Of a stretch of DNA of 64,000 nucleotides, positions 40,734 to 49,164 are shown one piece after another. The translations under genes were made by a program, and so were the position numbers. The DNA comes from Streptomyces roseofulvus. GTDB taxonomy: Bacteria; Actinomycetota; Actinomycetes; Streptomycetales; Streptomycetaceae. The notes beneath the pieces are model-generated. The model had not been told where the DNA came from. It saw only the letters and a program-made list of their open reading frames with translations, and ran no database searches. The stretch spans positions 7,378,001 through 7,442,000 of the forward strand of contig NZ_BAAAWE010000001.1 in NCBI RefSeq assembly GCF_039534915.1, read 5' to 3'. How positions within the stretch are numbered: the first letter of the stretch is position 1; each line of letters opens with the position of its first letter.

Positions 40734-42485
40734 ATGCCTCTCCTTCAGATCGACGAGGGCGGCTTCACCCTCGACGGCGCACCGTTTCGGCTCCTGTCCG
40801 GCGGTCTGCACTACTTCCGCGTCCACCCCGACCAGTGGGCGGACCGGCTGCGCAAGGCCCGGCTGATGGGCCTCAACACCATCGAGACGTACGTCCCCTG
40901 GAACCTCCACCAGCCGAGACCCGGCCGCTTCGTGCTGGACGGCGGCCTCGACCTGCCCCGGTTCCTCGACCTCGCCGCCGCCGAGGGCCTGTACGTCCTG
41001 CTCCGCCCCGGGCCGTACATCTGCGCCGAATGGGAGGGCGGCGGCCTCCCCTCCTGGCTGCTCGCCGAGCCGGACATGCGGCTCCGCTCCCGCGACCCCC
41101 GGTTCCTCGCCGCGGTCGACGACTACCTCGACCGGCTCCTCACCCCCCTCCGGCCGTACCTCGCCACCCAGGGCGGACCCGTCCTCGCCGTCCAGGTGGA
41201 GAACGAGTACGGCGCCTACGGCGACGACACCGCCTACCTGGAGCACCTCGCCGACTCGCTGCGCCGCTGCGGCGTCGACGTGCCCCTCTTCACCTGCGAC
41301 CAGCCGGCCGACCTGGAGCGCGGCGCGCTGCCCGGCGTCCTCGCCACCGTCAACTTCGGCAGCCGGTCCGCCGCACACCTGGCCGGGCTCCGCGCCGTGA
41401 GGCCCGAAGCCCCGCTGATGACCACGGAGTTCTGGATCGGCTGGTTCGACCGCTGGGGCGCGCACCACGTCGTCCGCGACCCCGACCAGGCCGCCCGCGA
41501 GCTCGACGAACTGCTCGCCACCGGCGCCTCCGTCAACTTCTACATGTTCCACGGCGGCACCAACTTCGGCTTCACCAACGGCGCCAACGACAAGCACACC
41601 TACCGCCCCACCGTCACCTCCTACGACTACGACGCTCCGCTCGACGAGGCCGGCGACCCGACCCCGAAGTACGCCGCCTTCCGTGACGTGATCGCCAAGT
41701 ACGCGCCCGTGCCCGAGGGTCCCGTCCCGCCCGTCGGCACCAAGCTCGCCCCGCGGACCGTGGCCCTGACCGGCACCGCCGGGCTCCGTGAGCACGCCGC
41801 CCTGCTGGGCACGGCCGTCGAGGCGAGCCGCCCCCTGGCCATGGAGGAACTGGAGCAGGACTTCGGCTTCGTCCTCTACGAGACCGCCCTGCCCGTGAAG
41901 GGCCCGGCCCTCCTGGAGTTCGAGCGCGTCCGGGACCGGGCGCAGGTCTTCGTCGACGGACAGCCCGTGGGCGTCCTGGAGCGGGAGAACCACGAGCACG
42001 CCCTCGCCTTCACCGTCCCCCGGGCCGGCTGCACGCTCACCGTGCTGGTCGAGAACCAGGGCCGGGTCAACTACGGGGAGGGCGTCCACGACCGCAAGGG
42101 CCTCCTCGGGAAGGTCCTCCTGGACGGCGCCGAACTCGCCGGATGGAGCAGCCGTCCGCTCCCGCTCACCTCCCTCGACGCCCTCCCCTTCGCCGCGTCC
42201 GCCGCGACCCCCGTCGGCCCGGCCTTCCACCGGGGCACCTTCGAGGTGACCGAGCCGGCCGACGCCTTCCTGCACCTCGACGGCTGGACCAAGGGCAACG
42301 CCTGGATCAACGGCTTCGCGCTCGGCCGATACTGGTCCCGGGGCCCCCAGCGCTCCCTGTACGTGCCGGCGCCGGTCCTGCGCCCCGGGACGAACGAGGT
42401 CGTCGTGCTGGAGCTGCACGCCGCGCACCGCGCCCGCACGGTCGATCTCCGCGACGCGCCCGACCTCGGACCCACCGAGGAATAG
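40734..42485 (+). CDS. GH35 beta-galactosidase
   Basis: A 583-residue glycoside hydrolase family 35 enzyme releasing terminal β-galactose. The catalytic barrel contains GLHYFRVHPDQWADRLRKAR, RPGPYICAEWEGGGLPSWL, VQVENEYGAYG (acid/base Glu158) and LMTTEFWIGWFDRWG (nucleophile Glu232), followed by two β-sandwich domains ending in GWTKGNAWINGFALGRYW. No signal peptide, so it should act on oligosaccharides after uptake. A LacI-type operator lies upstream and a strong terminator follows. It would complete degradation of galactan fragments produced by the GH30 and GH43 enzymes next door. Confidence 0.95.
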   Translation: MPLLQIDEGGFTLDGAPFRLLSGGLHYFRVHPDQWADRLRKARLMGLNTIETYVPWNLHQPRPGRFVLDGGLDLPRFLDLAAAEGLYVLLRPGPYICAEWEGGGLPSWLLAEPDMRLRSRDPRFLAAVDDYLDRLLTPLRPYLATQGGPVLAVQVENEYGAYGDDTAYLEHLADSLRRCGVDVPLFTCDQPADLERGALPGVLATVNFGSRSAAHLAGLRAVRPEAPLMTTEFWIGWFDRWGAHHVVRDPDQAARELDELLATGASVNFYMFHGGTNFGFTNGANDKHTYRPTVTSYDYDAPLDEAGDPTPKYAAFRDVIAKYAPVPEGPVPPVGTKLAPRTVALTGTAGLREHAALLGTAVEASRPLAMEELEQDFGFVLYETALPVKGPALLEFERVRDRAQVFVDGQPVGVLERENHEHALAFTVPRAGCTLTVLVENQGRVNYGEGVHDRKGLLGKVLLDGAELAGWSSRPLPLTSLDALPFAASAATPVGPAFHRGTFEVTEPADAFLHLDGWTKGNAWINGFALGRYWSRGPQRSLYVPAPVLRPGTNEVVVLELHAAHRARTVDLRDAPDLGPTEE

Positions 42486-42507
42486 CCCCCACCGGCGGCG
42501 CGCGGAA

Positions 42508-42543
42508 GAGCCGGGCTCCGACCCTCCGGTCGGAGCCCGGCTC
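42508..42543. terminator. Bidirectional terminator between GH35 and GH30
   Basis: A perfect 16-bp stem (42508-42523 with 42528-42543) with loop CTCC lies in the 68-base gap between the convergent GH35 and GH30 genes, 22 bases past one stop and 10 past the other. It should terminate both. Confidence 0.88.
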
Positions 42544-42553
42544 GCGCGCGTCC

Positions 42554-44992
42554 TCAGCCCAGCCGGAGCTGCTGGGCCGTCGTCCCGTCGCAGGTCCGCT
42601 GGACGACCGGCGCGCCGGCCGAGGTCGAGCCGTCGCGGACCGCCAGGCACCGGGCGCTGTGCCGGGCCGTCAGCGTGACGTGTCCGTCCCCGGTGCTCCG
42701 GACCGCCCATTCCTGGTTCCGGCCGCCGTTGCAGGCGTACTGGAACACCTCGGCGCCCTCGGCCGTGGACAGCCCGCTCACGTCGAGGCACTTGCCGCTG
42801 TGGCGGGCGACGACGGTCACGTACCCGCCGCCGGTGGGCCGGAGCGACCACTGCTGGTTGGTGCCGCCGTTGCAGCCGTACTGGACGACGGCCACGCCGT
42901 CCTGCGTACCCGCGCCGCTCACGTCGAGACACTGGGAGCTGTGCCGCAGGACCAGGGGCCGCCAGACGTCCGGGGCCGTGGCGGGGAAGGTCCAGGACTG
43001 GTTGGCGCCGGTCGTCGGCCGGTGGACCCCCACGGGCGCGCCGTCGGCGGTGGAGGCGCCGGTGACGTCCAGGAGCGTGCCGGCGGCCACGTTGACGAGC
43101 GTGTGGTGGCCGTCGCCGGTGGTCGAACGCATCCACTGCTGGGCCGTGGACGAGCCCGGCGACGCCAGGCCGAGGACCCCGTCGGACACGGAGAGCGCCT
43201 TGCCGGTCCTGGTGTTGGTCACGCGGTACGCGGCGGTGCTGCCCCAGTCGGCGGCGGACACCTTGGTGAAGGTCCACTGCTGGGCGGTGTCCGCCGCGGC
43301 GGCGGTCTGCTGGACGAGGGCGCTGCGCCCGCCCGAGGTGGCGACGGCCAGCGCCTTGCCGCTGTGGTCGTTGCGGAGGAGGCGGGGCATGCCCGTGGGC
43401 GCGACCGACGCGGCCGCGTCCACGCCGCCGACCGTGGGCAGGACGAAGGTGGTGACCGAGCCGGGGCCGACGGTGGCCTTCAGCGTCCGGCCGGTGACGG
43501 CGGCGTCGGCCTCCCGCAGGAGGTTCTTGCCGGCGTCGGTCGTCCACCGCTCGACGGGGCCGTCCGCCGCCGTCGCGAAGCCGTCGAGGTTCAGGGTGAC
43601 GTCACGCGGGACGCCGGTCGGATTGGTGTGGACGACGACCACGCCCGCGCCGCCGGGGCGCACCGCGGCCAGCGTCTCCGGGTCGTCGGTGGCCATGATC
43701 CGCGCACCGGGGCGGACGAAGCGGCTGTACTGGGCCATCGCCCAGTACTTCTTGTTGGTGCGCAGCGGCTCGGTGGCCGGGTCCTCGGGCGTGAAGTCGG
43801 TCTGGATCAGGCCCCAGTTGGAGTTCTCGCGGCCGGGCGTCATGTTCTCGTAGTCCTCGACCGCCTGCCACAGGACCCAGGCGCGCGGCTCCAGTTCGCG
43901 GATGTCGTCGTTGATCCGCCGGGCCAGGTCGAGTGCCGGGCTCATGTCGGTGAAGCTCTGCGGGACGCTGCCGCCGAGATCGACCTCCGACATCCACAGC
44001 GGAGTCGCCTCGCCCTTGGCGATGTCCCGCACGCCGGTGCGGCCGTTCGTCCCGTACGTGTGGGTGTTGAGCCGGCCCACGGCGGCCCGGACGGCGGGGG
44101 CGTACGACTCCCAGTTCGAGCGGAACCTCCCGGGGTTGGTCTCGTCCATCGCGGCGATGGGGGTCCGCAGTCCGGCGGCGTCGAGCGCGGACCGCAGCGT
44201 CGTGATCATCCGGGCCTGGGAGGCCGGGTCCCAGTGCGAGCCCTCCTGCCGGCCGCCGGCGCGCCAGTAGTCCGTGTCGGGCTCGTTGACGGGGGAGAGG
44301 GAGTCGAAGGTGACGCCGGTCGCGGCCTGGGCCCGCCGGAGCGCGCCGGTCAGATAGGCGGCGAAGCGTTCGTACTGGTCGGAGCGGAGGTTGTCCTTCC
44401 AGGGGTCGACCGCTCCCGAGACCAGCCCGCTCTCGGTCATGAAGTACGGCGCCGAGTTGGAGAACGCCTCGAAGGTCGTGGCGCCGCGCGCCTTGGCGGC
44501 GGTGAGCCACCAGCGCTGGTTCGCGTCGGCGTCCGGGTTCCAGTGGCCCGGGTCGGCCGGGTTCCACCAGTCCGGTGACTCGGGGCCGGGCCGGTTCCAG
44601 TAGCCGGGGATGTCCGCGCCGGGCCGCATGTAGGGAGCGGTCTCGGGGCTGTCGCCGCCCCCGATGTTGTACCGGGCGATGGTGAGGCCCAGGCCGCCGG
44701 AGCCGTACAGGGCGTCGGCGAGCGCCTCGCGCCGCGCGTCCGGCCAGCCGCCGGTGACATGGGCGAACCAGGCCAGGGCGGTGCCCCAGCCCTGGAAGGC
44801 CGGCTGCTGGTAGCCGGGGTCGAGGCGGACGGTCAGCGCGGCGGCCGGGGCCTCCGCGGCGCTCGCCGCCGGGGGGACCGGGCCGGCGGCGGTGAAGGCC
44901 GTGGCGGCGAGCACGGCGGACGCGCCGAGGGCGGCGGCCCTGCGCGGCAGGCGTGGCCGGGCGGACGTCGGCCGGTGGCGGAGGGGGATCAC
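42554..44992 (-). CDS. GH30 endo-beta-1,6-galactanase with two ricin-type lectin domains
   Basis: An 812-residue secreted enzyme. Residues 1-46 are a signal peptide. The catalytic domain (about 52-510) opens with LDPGYQQPAFQGWGTALAWF and TIARYNIGGGDSPE, as in known Streptomyces GH30 β-1,6-galactanases. Glu237 in LSPVNEPD is the likely acid/base and Glu336 in PLWMSEVDLGG the nucleophile. The C-terminal 270 residues form two β-trefoil CBM13/ricin B domains; the last has three QxW-type repeats (NQQWSL, NQEWAV, AQQLRL). It should cut β-1,6-galactan side chains of arabinogalactan proteins. GTG at 44992 has GAAGGAG upstream. Confidence 0.92.
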   Translation of the reverse strand: MIPLRHRPTSARPRLPRRAAALGASAVLAATAFTAAGPVPPAASAAEAPAAALTVRLDPGYQQPAFQGWGTALAWFAHVTGGWPDARREALADALYGSGGLGLTIARYNIGGGDSPETAPYMRPGADIPGYWNRPGPESPDWWNPADPGHWNPDADANQRWWLTAAKARGATTFEAFSNSAPYFMTESGLVSGAVDPWKDNLRSDQYERFAAYLTGALRRAQAATGVTFDSLSPVNEPDTDYWRAGGRQEGSHWDPASQARMITTLRSALDAAGLRTPIAAMDETNPGRFRSNWESYAPAVRAAVGRLNTHTYGTNGRTGVRDIAKGEATPLWMSEVDLGGSVPQSFTDMSPALDLARRINDDIRELEPRAWVLWQAVEDYENMTPGRENSNWGLIQTDFTPEDPATEPLRTNKKYWAMAQYSRFVRPGARIMATDDPETLAAVRPGGAGVVVVHTNPTGVPRDVTLNLDGFATAADGPVERWTTDAGKNLLREADAAVTGRTLKATVGPGSVTTFVLPTVGGVDAAASVAPTGMPRLLRNDHSGKALAVATSGGRSALVQQTAAAADTAQQWTFTKVSAADWGSTAAYRVTNTRTGKALSVSDGVLGLASPGSSTAQQWMRSTTGDGHHTLVNVAAGTLLDVTGASTADGAPVGVHRPTTGANQSWTFPATAPDVWRPLVLRHSSQCLDVSGAGTQDGVAVVQYGCNGGTNQQWSLRPTGGGYVTVVARHSGKCLDVSGLSTAEGAEVFQYACNGGRNQEWAVRSTGDGHVTLTARHSARCLAVRDGSTSAGAPVVQRTCDGTTAQQLRLG

Positions 44993-45022
44993 GGTCTGCT
45001 CCTTCGGGGGTGGGGTCCGGTG

Positions 45023-45053
45023 CCGTGCCCCCGGCCGGCGGCCGGGGGCACGG
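45023..45053 (-). terminator. Hairpin between GH43 and GH30
   Basis: CCGTGCCCCCGGCC (45023-45036) pairs perfectly with 45040-45053 across a 3-base loop. It follows the GH43 stop and precedes the GH30 start on the same strand, so it may end GH43 transcription or reduce read-through into GH30. Confidence 0.75.
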
Positions 45054-45073
45054 ATGAGGGCGGGATCCGGTGG

Positions 45074-46510
45074 TCAGACGGCGGAGCGCCGCCACCGCTG
45101 GTTGTCGCCCGCGTTGCAGGTCCACTGGTCGAGGGCGGCGCCGTCCCAGCCCGCCCAGTTCGCCACGTCGAGGCACTTGCCGCTGTGCCGGGCGACGAGT
45201 TCGACGTACCCGGCCACCGCGGACGTCCGGACCTGCCACTGCTGGGAGGCCGAGCCGTCGCAGGCGCGCTGCACCGCGGCCGCTCCGTCGGCGGTCGAAG
45301 CCCCGGCGACGTCCAGGCACTTGCCGCTGTGGCGGGCCACGATCTGGACGTGTCCCGTGCCCAGCTTCTTGAACCAGAAGTGCTGGTTCACCCCGCTGCC
45401 GCAGCCCCACTGCACCAGCGGAGCGCCGTCCGACGCGTCGAAGCCCGCCACGTCGGCGCACCTGCCGCTGCTGCGTGCGGCCAGCGTCTCCCAGGGCCCG
45501 CTCATGCCGGTGACGGTGCCGGCGGCGGTGTCGACGGTGATCTGCGGCGAGTAGTCCAGGGTCATGGTGGTGGCGGTGGGGAAGAGGAGGGGCAGCCACA
45601 CGTACTGCGAGTCGTTGACCGTCCCGCCCATGGAGTCGCCCCAGCGGTCCCCCATGTAGAGGTAGTCGGTGCCCTTGGTGCCCTGGACCGGGAGGACGAA
45701 GGCGGTCTGGCTGCGGTACGCCGTCCCGTCGCCGACGTCGCGGAGGCCGCTCCAGGTGCCGGTGATACTGCTCGCGGTGGCGTACTTCTGCTGGTTGGGC
45801 GACCAGCCGGTGGCGCCGGAGGTGAGCAGGAAGTAGACGTCACCGCGCTTGAACATCGCGGGGGCCTCGCGCCACTGACCGGGCCAGAGGCGCTGGACCC
45901 GCGCCTCGACCGCCGTGTAGTCGGGGGTGAGCCGGTAGACGTGCAGGTCGGCGTTCTCGTTGGCGGCGGAGATCATGTAGCCGGTGCCGTCGGTGTCGAC
46001 GAAGGTCGTGATGTCCCGGGACATGTGGCCGAGGGGGCGGAAGCTGCCGCGCCAGGTGTAGTCGCCGTCCACGGTGGACGAGACGGCGACGGCGGCGCGG
46101 GCCTCGCCGTAGTCGGAGCCGTTCTCCTTGTGCATCCACATGACGAACTGGCCGGTGGCGCTGTTGTGGATCACCTTCGGGCGCTCGATGTTGGCCCGGT
46201 CGAGTTCGGGGTCGGACGCCTGGGTCAGGACGTGGTTGCGGAACTCCCAGGTCCTCAGGTCGGTGGAGCGGTAGGCGGAGACGTAGCGGAAGGTGTTGTC
46301 GGCGTTCCGGTTCTCGCCGAACCAGTAGTAGTACGCACCGACCTTGAGCACGCCGCCGCCGTGCGCGTGCACCGGGTTGCCGGCCGGGTCCGTGAACTGG
46401 GTGCCGTTGACGACGGTCACCGGGGCCGCGTGGGCGGTGCCCAGGCCGGTGACGAGGGACAGGAGGAGGGCGCACAGCAGTGCCGCCGTCCCATGGATCG
46501 TGAGTCGCAT
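45074..46510 (-). CDS. GH43 exo-beta-1,3-galactanase with ricin-type lectin domain
   Basis: A 478-residue secreted enzyme: signal peptide 1-28, five-bladed GH43 propeller (30-325) and one β-trefoil ricin/CBM13 domain (342-478) with three GKCLDVA-type repeats. It follows the β-1,3-galactanase branch (GH43_24): HAHGGGVLKVGAYYYWFGEN, IERPKVIHN (Glu109), WREAPAMFKRGDVYFLLTS (Glu215, likely acid) and YRSQTAFVLPV (Gln268). In characterised members of this branch a Gln takes the place of the usual base. It would release galactose or short branches from the arabinogalactan backbone. Divergent from lacI with an operator upstream. Confidence 0.92.
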   Translation of the reverse strand: MRLTIHGTAALLCALLLSLVTGLGTAHAAPVTVVNGTQFTDPAGNPVHAHGGGVLKVGAYYYWFGENRNADNTFRYVSAYRSTDLRTWEFRNHVLTQASDPELDRANIERPKVIHNSATGQFVMWMHKENGSDYGEARAAVAVSSTVDGDYTWRGSFRPLGHMSRDITTFVDTDGTGYMISAANENADLHVYRLTPDYTAVEARVQRLWPGQWREAPAMFKRGDVYFLLTSGATGWSPNQQKYATASSITGTWSGLRDVGDGTAYRSQTAFVLPVQGTKGTDYLYMGDRWGDSMGGTVNDSQYVWLPLLFPTATTMTLDYSPQITVDTAAGTVTGMSGPWETLAARSSGRCADVAGFDASDGAPLVQWGCGSGVNQHFWFKKLGTGHVQIVARHSGKCLDVAGASTADGAAAVQRACDGSASQQWQVRTSAVAGYVELVARHSGKCLDVANWAGWDGAALDQWTCNAGDNQRWRRSAV

Positions 46511-46651
46511 GGAGCGATACCTCGTGAGGATGCGTCGGGCCGGGCGCTCCGCGCCGGCGGCGCGGCGGACGGCCGAGCCGAGGGAACCGGAGCGGACGGG
46601 GCGCCGGGGAGGGGGACGGCCTTCGTAGGCCGGAGCACCGTGATCGACGTA

Positions 46652-46667
46652 ATGTTTTCGTAAACAC
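46652..46667. promoter_or_regulatory. LacI-type operator, site 2 (GH43 side)
   Basis: ATGTTTTCGTAAACAC matches the shared 16-bp palindrome (ATGTT, central CG, AACAC with one end mismatch). It lies 142 bases upstream of the GH43 start codon on the minus strand and so is placed to control GH43 and possibly GH30. Confidence 0.75.
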
Positions 46668-46748
46668 GATGTAGCCGGAAGTCTGGGAGGGGTGCGCGGG
46701 CCTGTCAAGGACCCGGACGGAAGCGGCTGATGTTTTGACCGCGCAAGC

Positions 46749-46764
46749 CTGTTTGCGTCAACAT
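46749..46764. promoter_or_regulatory. LacI-type operator, site 3 (lacI autoregulation)
   Basis: CTGTTTGCGTCAACAT has the same outer TGTT/AACA arms and central CG. It is 61 bases before the GTG of the LacI-family gene, in position to overlap the promoter and give autoregulation. Confidence 0.72.
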
Positions 46765-46824
46765 GACTCGATGGGGCACGGCACGCGCGCGGGCCCCGGG
46801 AGTCCAGGGAAGGAGCGGTCCGAG

Positions 46825-47865
46825 GTGGCGGACAAGGTGACGAGGACGCCCCGGTCGCGACCGCCCCGCAAGTGGCCCTCCATGGCGGAGGTCGCGGCGC
46901 GGGCCGGCGTCTCCTCCCAGACCGTCTCCCGCGTCGCCAACAACCACGACAACGTCGACGAGACCACCCGCGCCAAGGTGCTGGCCGCGATGCAGGAGCT
47001 CGGCTACCGCCCGAACGCGGCGGCCCGCGCCCTGGTCACCGGCAAGTTCGGCGCGATCGGCGTGGTCAGCTTCGACGTCGGCGCGCACGGCAACGCCCGT
47101 ACGCTCGGCGCCATCGCGGACGCGGCCCGCGAGGCCGGCTTCTCGATCAACTTCATGGGGGTCAGGGCCCAGACCGAGGCCGCCGTCCGGCAGGCGTTCC
47201 GCCACCTCATGCTGCAGTCCGTGGACGGCATCGTGCTCGTCGAGTCGCAGATGCTCGACACCCCGTCGCTGCACCTGCCGCCGACGATGCCGGTCGTGGT
47301 CGCCGACGGCGCCACCGGCCACGCCTACCCGAACGTCGACTTCGACCAGGCCCGCGGCACCCAGAGCGTCGTCGGCCACCTCCTGGAGCTGGGCCACCGC
47401 ACCGTCTACCACGTCAGCGGCCCGCACGACTCCTTCGCCGCCCGGCGCCGAGCCGAGGCGTGGGAACGCGCCCTGGTCGCCGCCGGGGCCCCGCTGCGCC
47501 CGGTGCTCTACGGGGACTGGACCGCCGAGTCCGGCTATCTCGCCGGCCGTACCCTGGCCCAGATCCCCGACGTCACGGCGGTCTTCGCGGCCAACGACCA
47601 GATGGCCCTCGGCGTGCTGCGCGCCCTGCACGAGGCCGGCCGTTCCGTCCCGGGCGAGGTCAGCGTCGCGGGCTTCGACGACGTGCCCGAGGCGCGCTTC
47701 TTCGAGCCGCCGCTGACCACCGTCCACCAGGACTTCGACGTGGTGGGCCGGCACTGCGTGACGCTGCTGCTGGAGCAGATCGAGCGCCGCGCCAGCGGTC
47801 CCAGGCGGCTCGCCGTGGAGCCCACCCTCGTCGTCCGGGCCAGCACGGCGCCCCCGCCCGCCTGA
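46825..47865 (+). CDS. LacI-family transcriptional regulator of galactan use
   Basis: A 346-residue LacI/GalR protein. The headpiece reads SMAEVAARAGVSSQTVSRVA followed by NNHDNVDETTRAKVLAAMQE and LGYRPNAAARALVTG (hinge). The periplasmic-binding-like core includes FGAIGVVSFDVGAHGNA, DGIVLVESQM, VFAANDQMALGVLRAL and SVAGFDDVPEARFFEPPLTTV. GTG at 46825 is chosen because AAGGAG precedes it and the HTH starts near residue 22; an ATG at 46771 is upstream in frame. It very likely represses GH35, GH43, itself and the CUT1 operon through the four ATGTTTNCGTAAACAT-like sites, with an oligosaccharide inducer. Confidence 0.93.
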   Translation: MADKVTRTPRSRPPRKWPSMAEVAARAGVSSQTVSRVANNHDNVDETTRAKVLAAMQELGYRPNAAARALVTGKFGAIGVVSFDVGAHGNARTLGAIADAAREAGFSINFMGVRAQTEAAVRQAFRHLMLQSVDGIVLVESQMLDTPSLHLPPTMPVVVADGATGHAYPNVDFDQARGTQSVVGHLLELGHRTVYHVSGPHDSFAARRRAEAWERALVAAGAPLRPVLYGDWTAESGYLAGRTLAQIPDVTAVFAANDQMALGVLRALHEAGRSVPGEVSVAGFDDVPEARFFEPPLTTVHQDFDVVGRHCVTLLLEQIERRASGPRRLAVEPTLVVRASTAPPPA

Positions 47866-48232
47866 CCGCGGGCCGGCGCCGCCGGGGCCGGCCCCCGCTC
47901 CCTCGGCCCGGTCGCGGCCGCCCGTTCCCACCTGCTGTTCCTCCGCCGCGGGGCCGTATCCGACCCGGTCGCGCGGCCCCGTCGGCGTGCCCCTGAGCCG
48001 ACGCCGAGGCCCCGCTCCGCACCGCCTCCGGCCCCCGTGTCCCCGCCGATTCGCCGCCTCCTCGTGCTTGACGCCCGTCTGACGGTGGTGCAACCATCGG
48101 CCCACCGATGATTACGTAAACATCGGGTTCCGATCAGACTTCGTCCGGCCTCCCGGCCCGAGGTCCCCGCTTCCGCCTCACCGCTCCGCTCCTCCGCTTC
48201 CGACCGGTCGGTCACCGATGCAAGGAACCACC
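47866..48232. other. Intergenic region between lacI and the CUT1 operon
   Basis: The 367 bases have no credible gene. They contain GC-rich imperfect hairpins after lacI that may terminate it, and the LacI-type operator at 48108-48123 upstream of the transporter operon. Confidence 0.6.
48108..48123. promoter_or_regulatory. LacI-type operator, site 4 (CUT1 operon)
   Basis: ATGATTACGTAAACAT contains a perfect TTACGTAA core and the shared right half AACAT. It lies 110 bases before the first permease ATG. Confidence 0.75.
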
Positions 48233-49159
48233 ATGACGCTCCTGTCGACGTCAGCACGGGCAGCCGCCCCGCCACCCCGCCGCGCCCGATTCCGCCTCCG
48301 CAAGGAAGCCTGGGCGGGATGGGGCTTCGCCGGCCCGTTCGTCGCGGTCTTCGGCCTGGTGTTCCTGGCGCCGATCGGCTACGCCCTCTACCTGAGCCTC
48401 TTCCGGGACCGGCTCATCGGCGGCACGTCCTTCGTCGGCCTCGACAACTACACCGAGGCGCTCACGGACCCCCGCTTCTGGGACGGCCTGACCCGCGTCG
48501 GCCTGTTCCTGGTGATCCAGGTGCCGGTCATGCTGGGCATCGCCCTCCTGGTGGCCCTGGCCATCGACAGCGGCCGGCTCTACGGCGCGAGCTTCTTCCG
48601 GGTGTCGGTCTTCCTGCCGTACGCCGTCCCCGCGGTCGTCGCCGGCCTGATCTGGGGGTTCATGTACGGCACCCGGTTCGGCCTGGTCGGGAACGTCAAC
48701 GAGGCCCTGGGCGTCACGCTCCCGGACCCGCTCTCGCCCTCCCTGGTGCTCGCCTCGATCGGCAACATCGTCACCTGGGAGTTCGTCGGCTACAACATGC
48801 TGATCTTCTACTCGGCGCTCAGGATCGTCCCGCGCTCGCTCTACGAGGCCGCGGCGATCGACGGCGCGGGGGAGTGGCGGATCGTGCGCTCGGTGAAGCT
48901 CCCCGCGATCCGGGGCGCCCTCGTCATCGCCACGATCTTCTCGATCATCGGCAGCTTCCAGCTCTTCAACGAACCCAGCATCCTGCAGAAGCTCGCGCCC
49001 AACGCCATCACCAGCGACTTCACCCCGAACCTCTACACCTACTCGCTGTCCTTCGCGGGCCGGCAGCACAACTACGCGGCGACCGTGGCGATCGTGATGG
49101 GCGTGATCACGGCGATCATCGCCTACGCGGTCCAGCTGCGCGGCATGCGGAAGGGCTGA
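48233..49159 (+). CDS. CUT1 ABC transporter permease (galactan oligosaccharide, MalF-type)
   Basis: A 308-residue permease with about six helices: WAGWGFAGPFVAVFGLVFLA, SFVGLDNYTEALTDPRFWDG and the EAA loop IVPRSLYEAAAIDGAGEWR followed by VKLPAIRGALVIATIFSII. First gene of a permease-permease-binding protein operon downstream of a LacI-type operator. Expected to import galactose-containing oligosaccharides released by the secreted galactanases; the specificity is inferred from context. AAGGAA precedes the ATG. No ATPase gene is in the operon. Confidence 0.92.
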   Translation: MTLLSTSARAAAPPPRRARFRLRKEAWAGWGFAGPFVAVFGLVFLAPIGYALYLSLFRDRLIGGTSFVGLDNYTEALTDPRFWDGLTRVGLFLVIQVPVMLGIALLVALAIDSGRLYGASFFRVSVFLPYAVPAVVAGLIWGFMYGTRFGLVGNVNEALGVTLPDPLSPSLVLASIGNIVTWEFVGYNMLIFYSALRIVPRSLYEAAAIDGAGEWRIVRSVKLPAIRGALVIATIFSIIGSFQLFNEPSILQKLAPNAITSDFTPNLYTYSLSFAGRQHNYAATVAIVMGVITAIIAYAVQLRGMRKG

Positions 49160-49164
49160 GCCGA

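Larger units (their letters stand above)
46511..46824. other. Divergent regulatory region between GH43 and lacI
   Basis: The 314 bases hold two LacI-type operators (46652-46667 and 46749-46764), 82 bases apart centre to centre is 97, so a looped complex covering both promoters is possible. No gene is credible here; an upstream in-frame extension of lacI to 46771 exists but spans non-conserved sequence. Confidence 0.6.

Noticed and set aside
46735..46824. N-terminal extension of lacI from 46735 or 46771.
   Set aside because: It would run through the operator and is not conserved-looking; GTG at 46825 has a ribosome binding site and the usual distance to the HTH.
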